Made by a program: the position numbers and the translations under genes. 5,847 nt of DNA from Firmicutes bacterium UBA4916 (lineage in GTDB: Bacteria; Bacillota; Clostridia; Tissierellales; Tepidimicrobiaceae), in assembly GCA_002398845.1 (NCBI GenBank), contig DHBY01000087.1, positions 1 through 5,847 of the forward strand. The letters are read 5' to 3'. Positions 5,824 through 5,847 of this stretch are shown here, in pieces. How positions within the stretch are numbered: the stretch's first letter is position 1; each line of letters starts with the position of its first letter. Under the pieces are notes generated by a model. That model was not told the origin of the DNA. It ran no database searches and worked only from the letters and a program-made list of their open reading frames with translations.

Positions 5824-5847
5824 TTGACAGCACCCCCGTCCCTCTGT
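5824..5847. repeat. Possible partial REP-like intergenic repeat at the window edge
   Basis: A GC-rich block stands out from the AT-rich surroundings. On the plus strand it opens with TTGACAG (5824-5830), continues through a C-rich centre containing CCGTCCC, and ends in CTGT (5844-5847), complementary to the ACAG at 5827-5830. The window ends exactly where the second arm would continue. From memory, short intergenic repeats with a GGGACGG core bounded by TGACA/TGTCA arms are common in clostridial genomes, sometimes near Y1-type transposase genes. Only one truncated copy is visible, so repetition itself cannot be shown. It ends seven bases upstream of the ogg Shine-Dalgarno. Confidence 0.45.

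Noticed and set aside
5824..5830. TTGACAG on the plus strand as a -35 element of a rightward promoter
   Set aside because: No sequence remains to the right to hold a -10, and the motif is better explained as one arm of the partial inverted repeat.

Overview
The window looks like a chromosomal segment of a low-GC, Gram-positive-type anaerobe in the Firmicutes, most likely a clostridial or Tissierella-like lineage. The evidence is a strongly AT-rich composition, strong GGAGG-type ribosome binding sites, a perfect CIRCE heat-shock operator, a Bce-type antimicrobial-peptide resistance module and a clostridial-type OGG DNA glycosylase. The species cannot be determined from the sequence. All five genes lie on the minus strand, so transcription runs from high to low coordinates.

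Layout in the direction of transcription. At 5824-5847 there is a GC-rich partial repeat-like sequence, cut by the window edge. Then come ogg (5803-4910, 8-oxoguanine DNA glycosylase/lyase), an OmpR-family response regulator (4899-4210) and a short-loop, two-TM histidine kinase (4201-3137). These three are separated by only 10 and 8 nt, and each downstream Shine-Dalgarno overlaps the preceding stop codon, so they read as one translationally coupled unit. The 126-nt gap after the kinase holds a 20-bp near-perfect palindrome, an abutting TATAAT and a hairpin/U-tract terminator. It is followed by an ABC ATPase (3010-2243) and a 10-TM FtsX-type permease (2256-295, overlapping the ATPase by 14 nt). 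A strong terminator sits directly after the permease stop. The last 250 bases (1-248) hold no convincing gene, but contain a minus-strand promoter and a CIRCE operator for a heat-shock gene beyond the left edge.

How the genes work together. The regulator, kinase, ATPase and permease make a complete BceRS-BceAB-type detoxification and sensing module. In that family the permease binds a peptide antibiotic (or its lipid II-cycle target complex) through its large extracellular domain. It signals to the small-loop kinase, which cannot sense ligand alone, and the phosphorylated regulator raises transporter transcription. The palindrome upstream of the transporter pair fits the expected regulator binding site. 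The coupling of ogg to the regulator is a genomic observation; a functional link is not shown.

The longest open frames of four genes begin at GTG or TTG codons that are probably not used. In each case a well-placed Shine-Dalgarno points to an internal ATG, and those starts are used here. I see a well-formed known module with some interesting control regions, and no clear evidence of an entirely new system.
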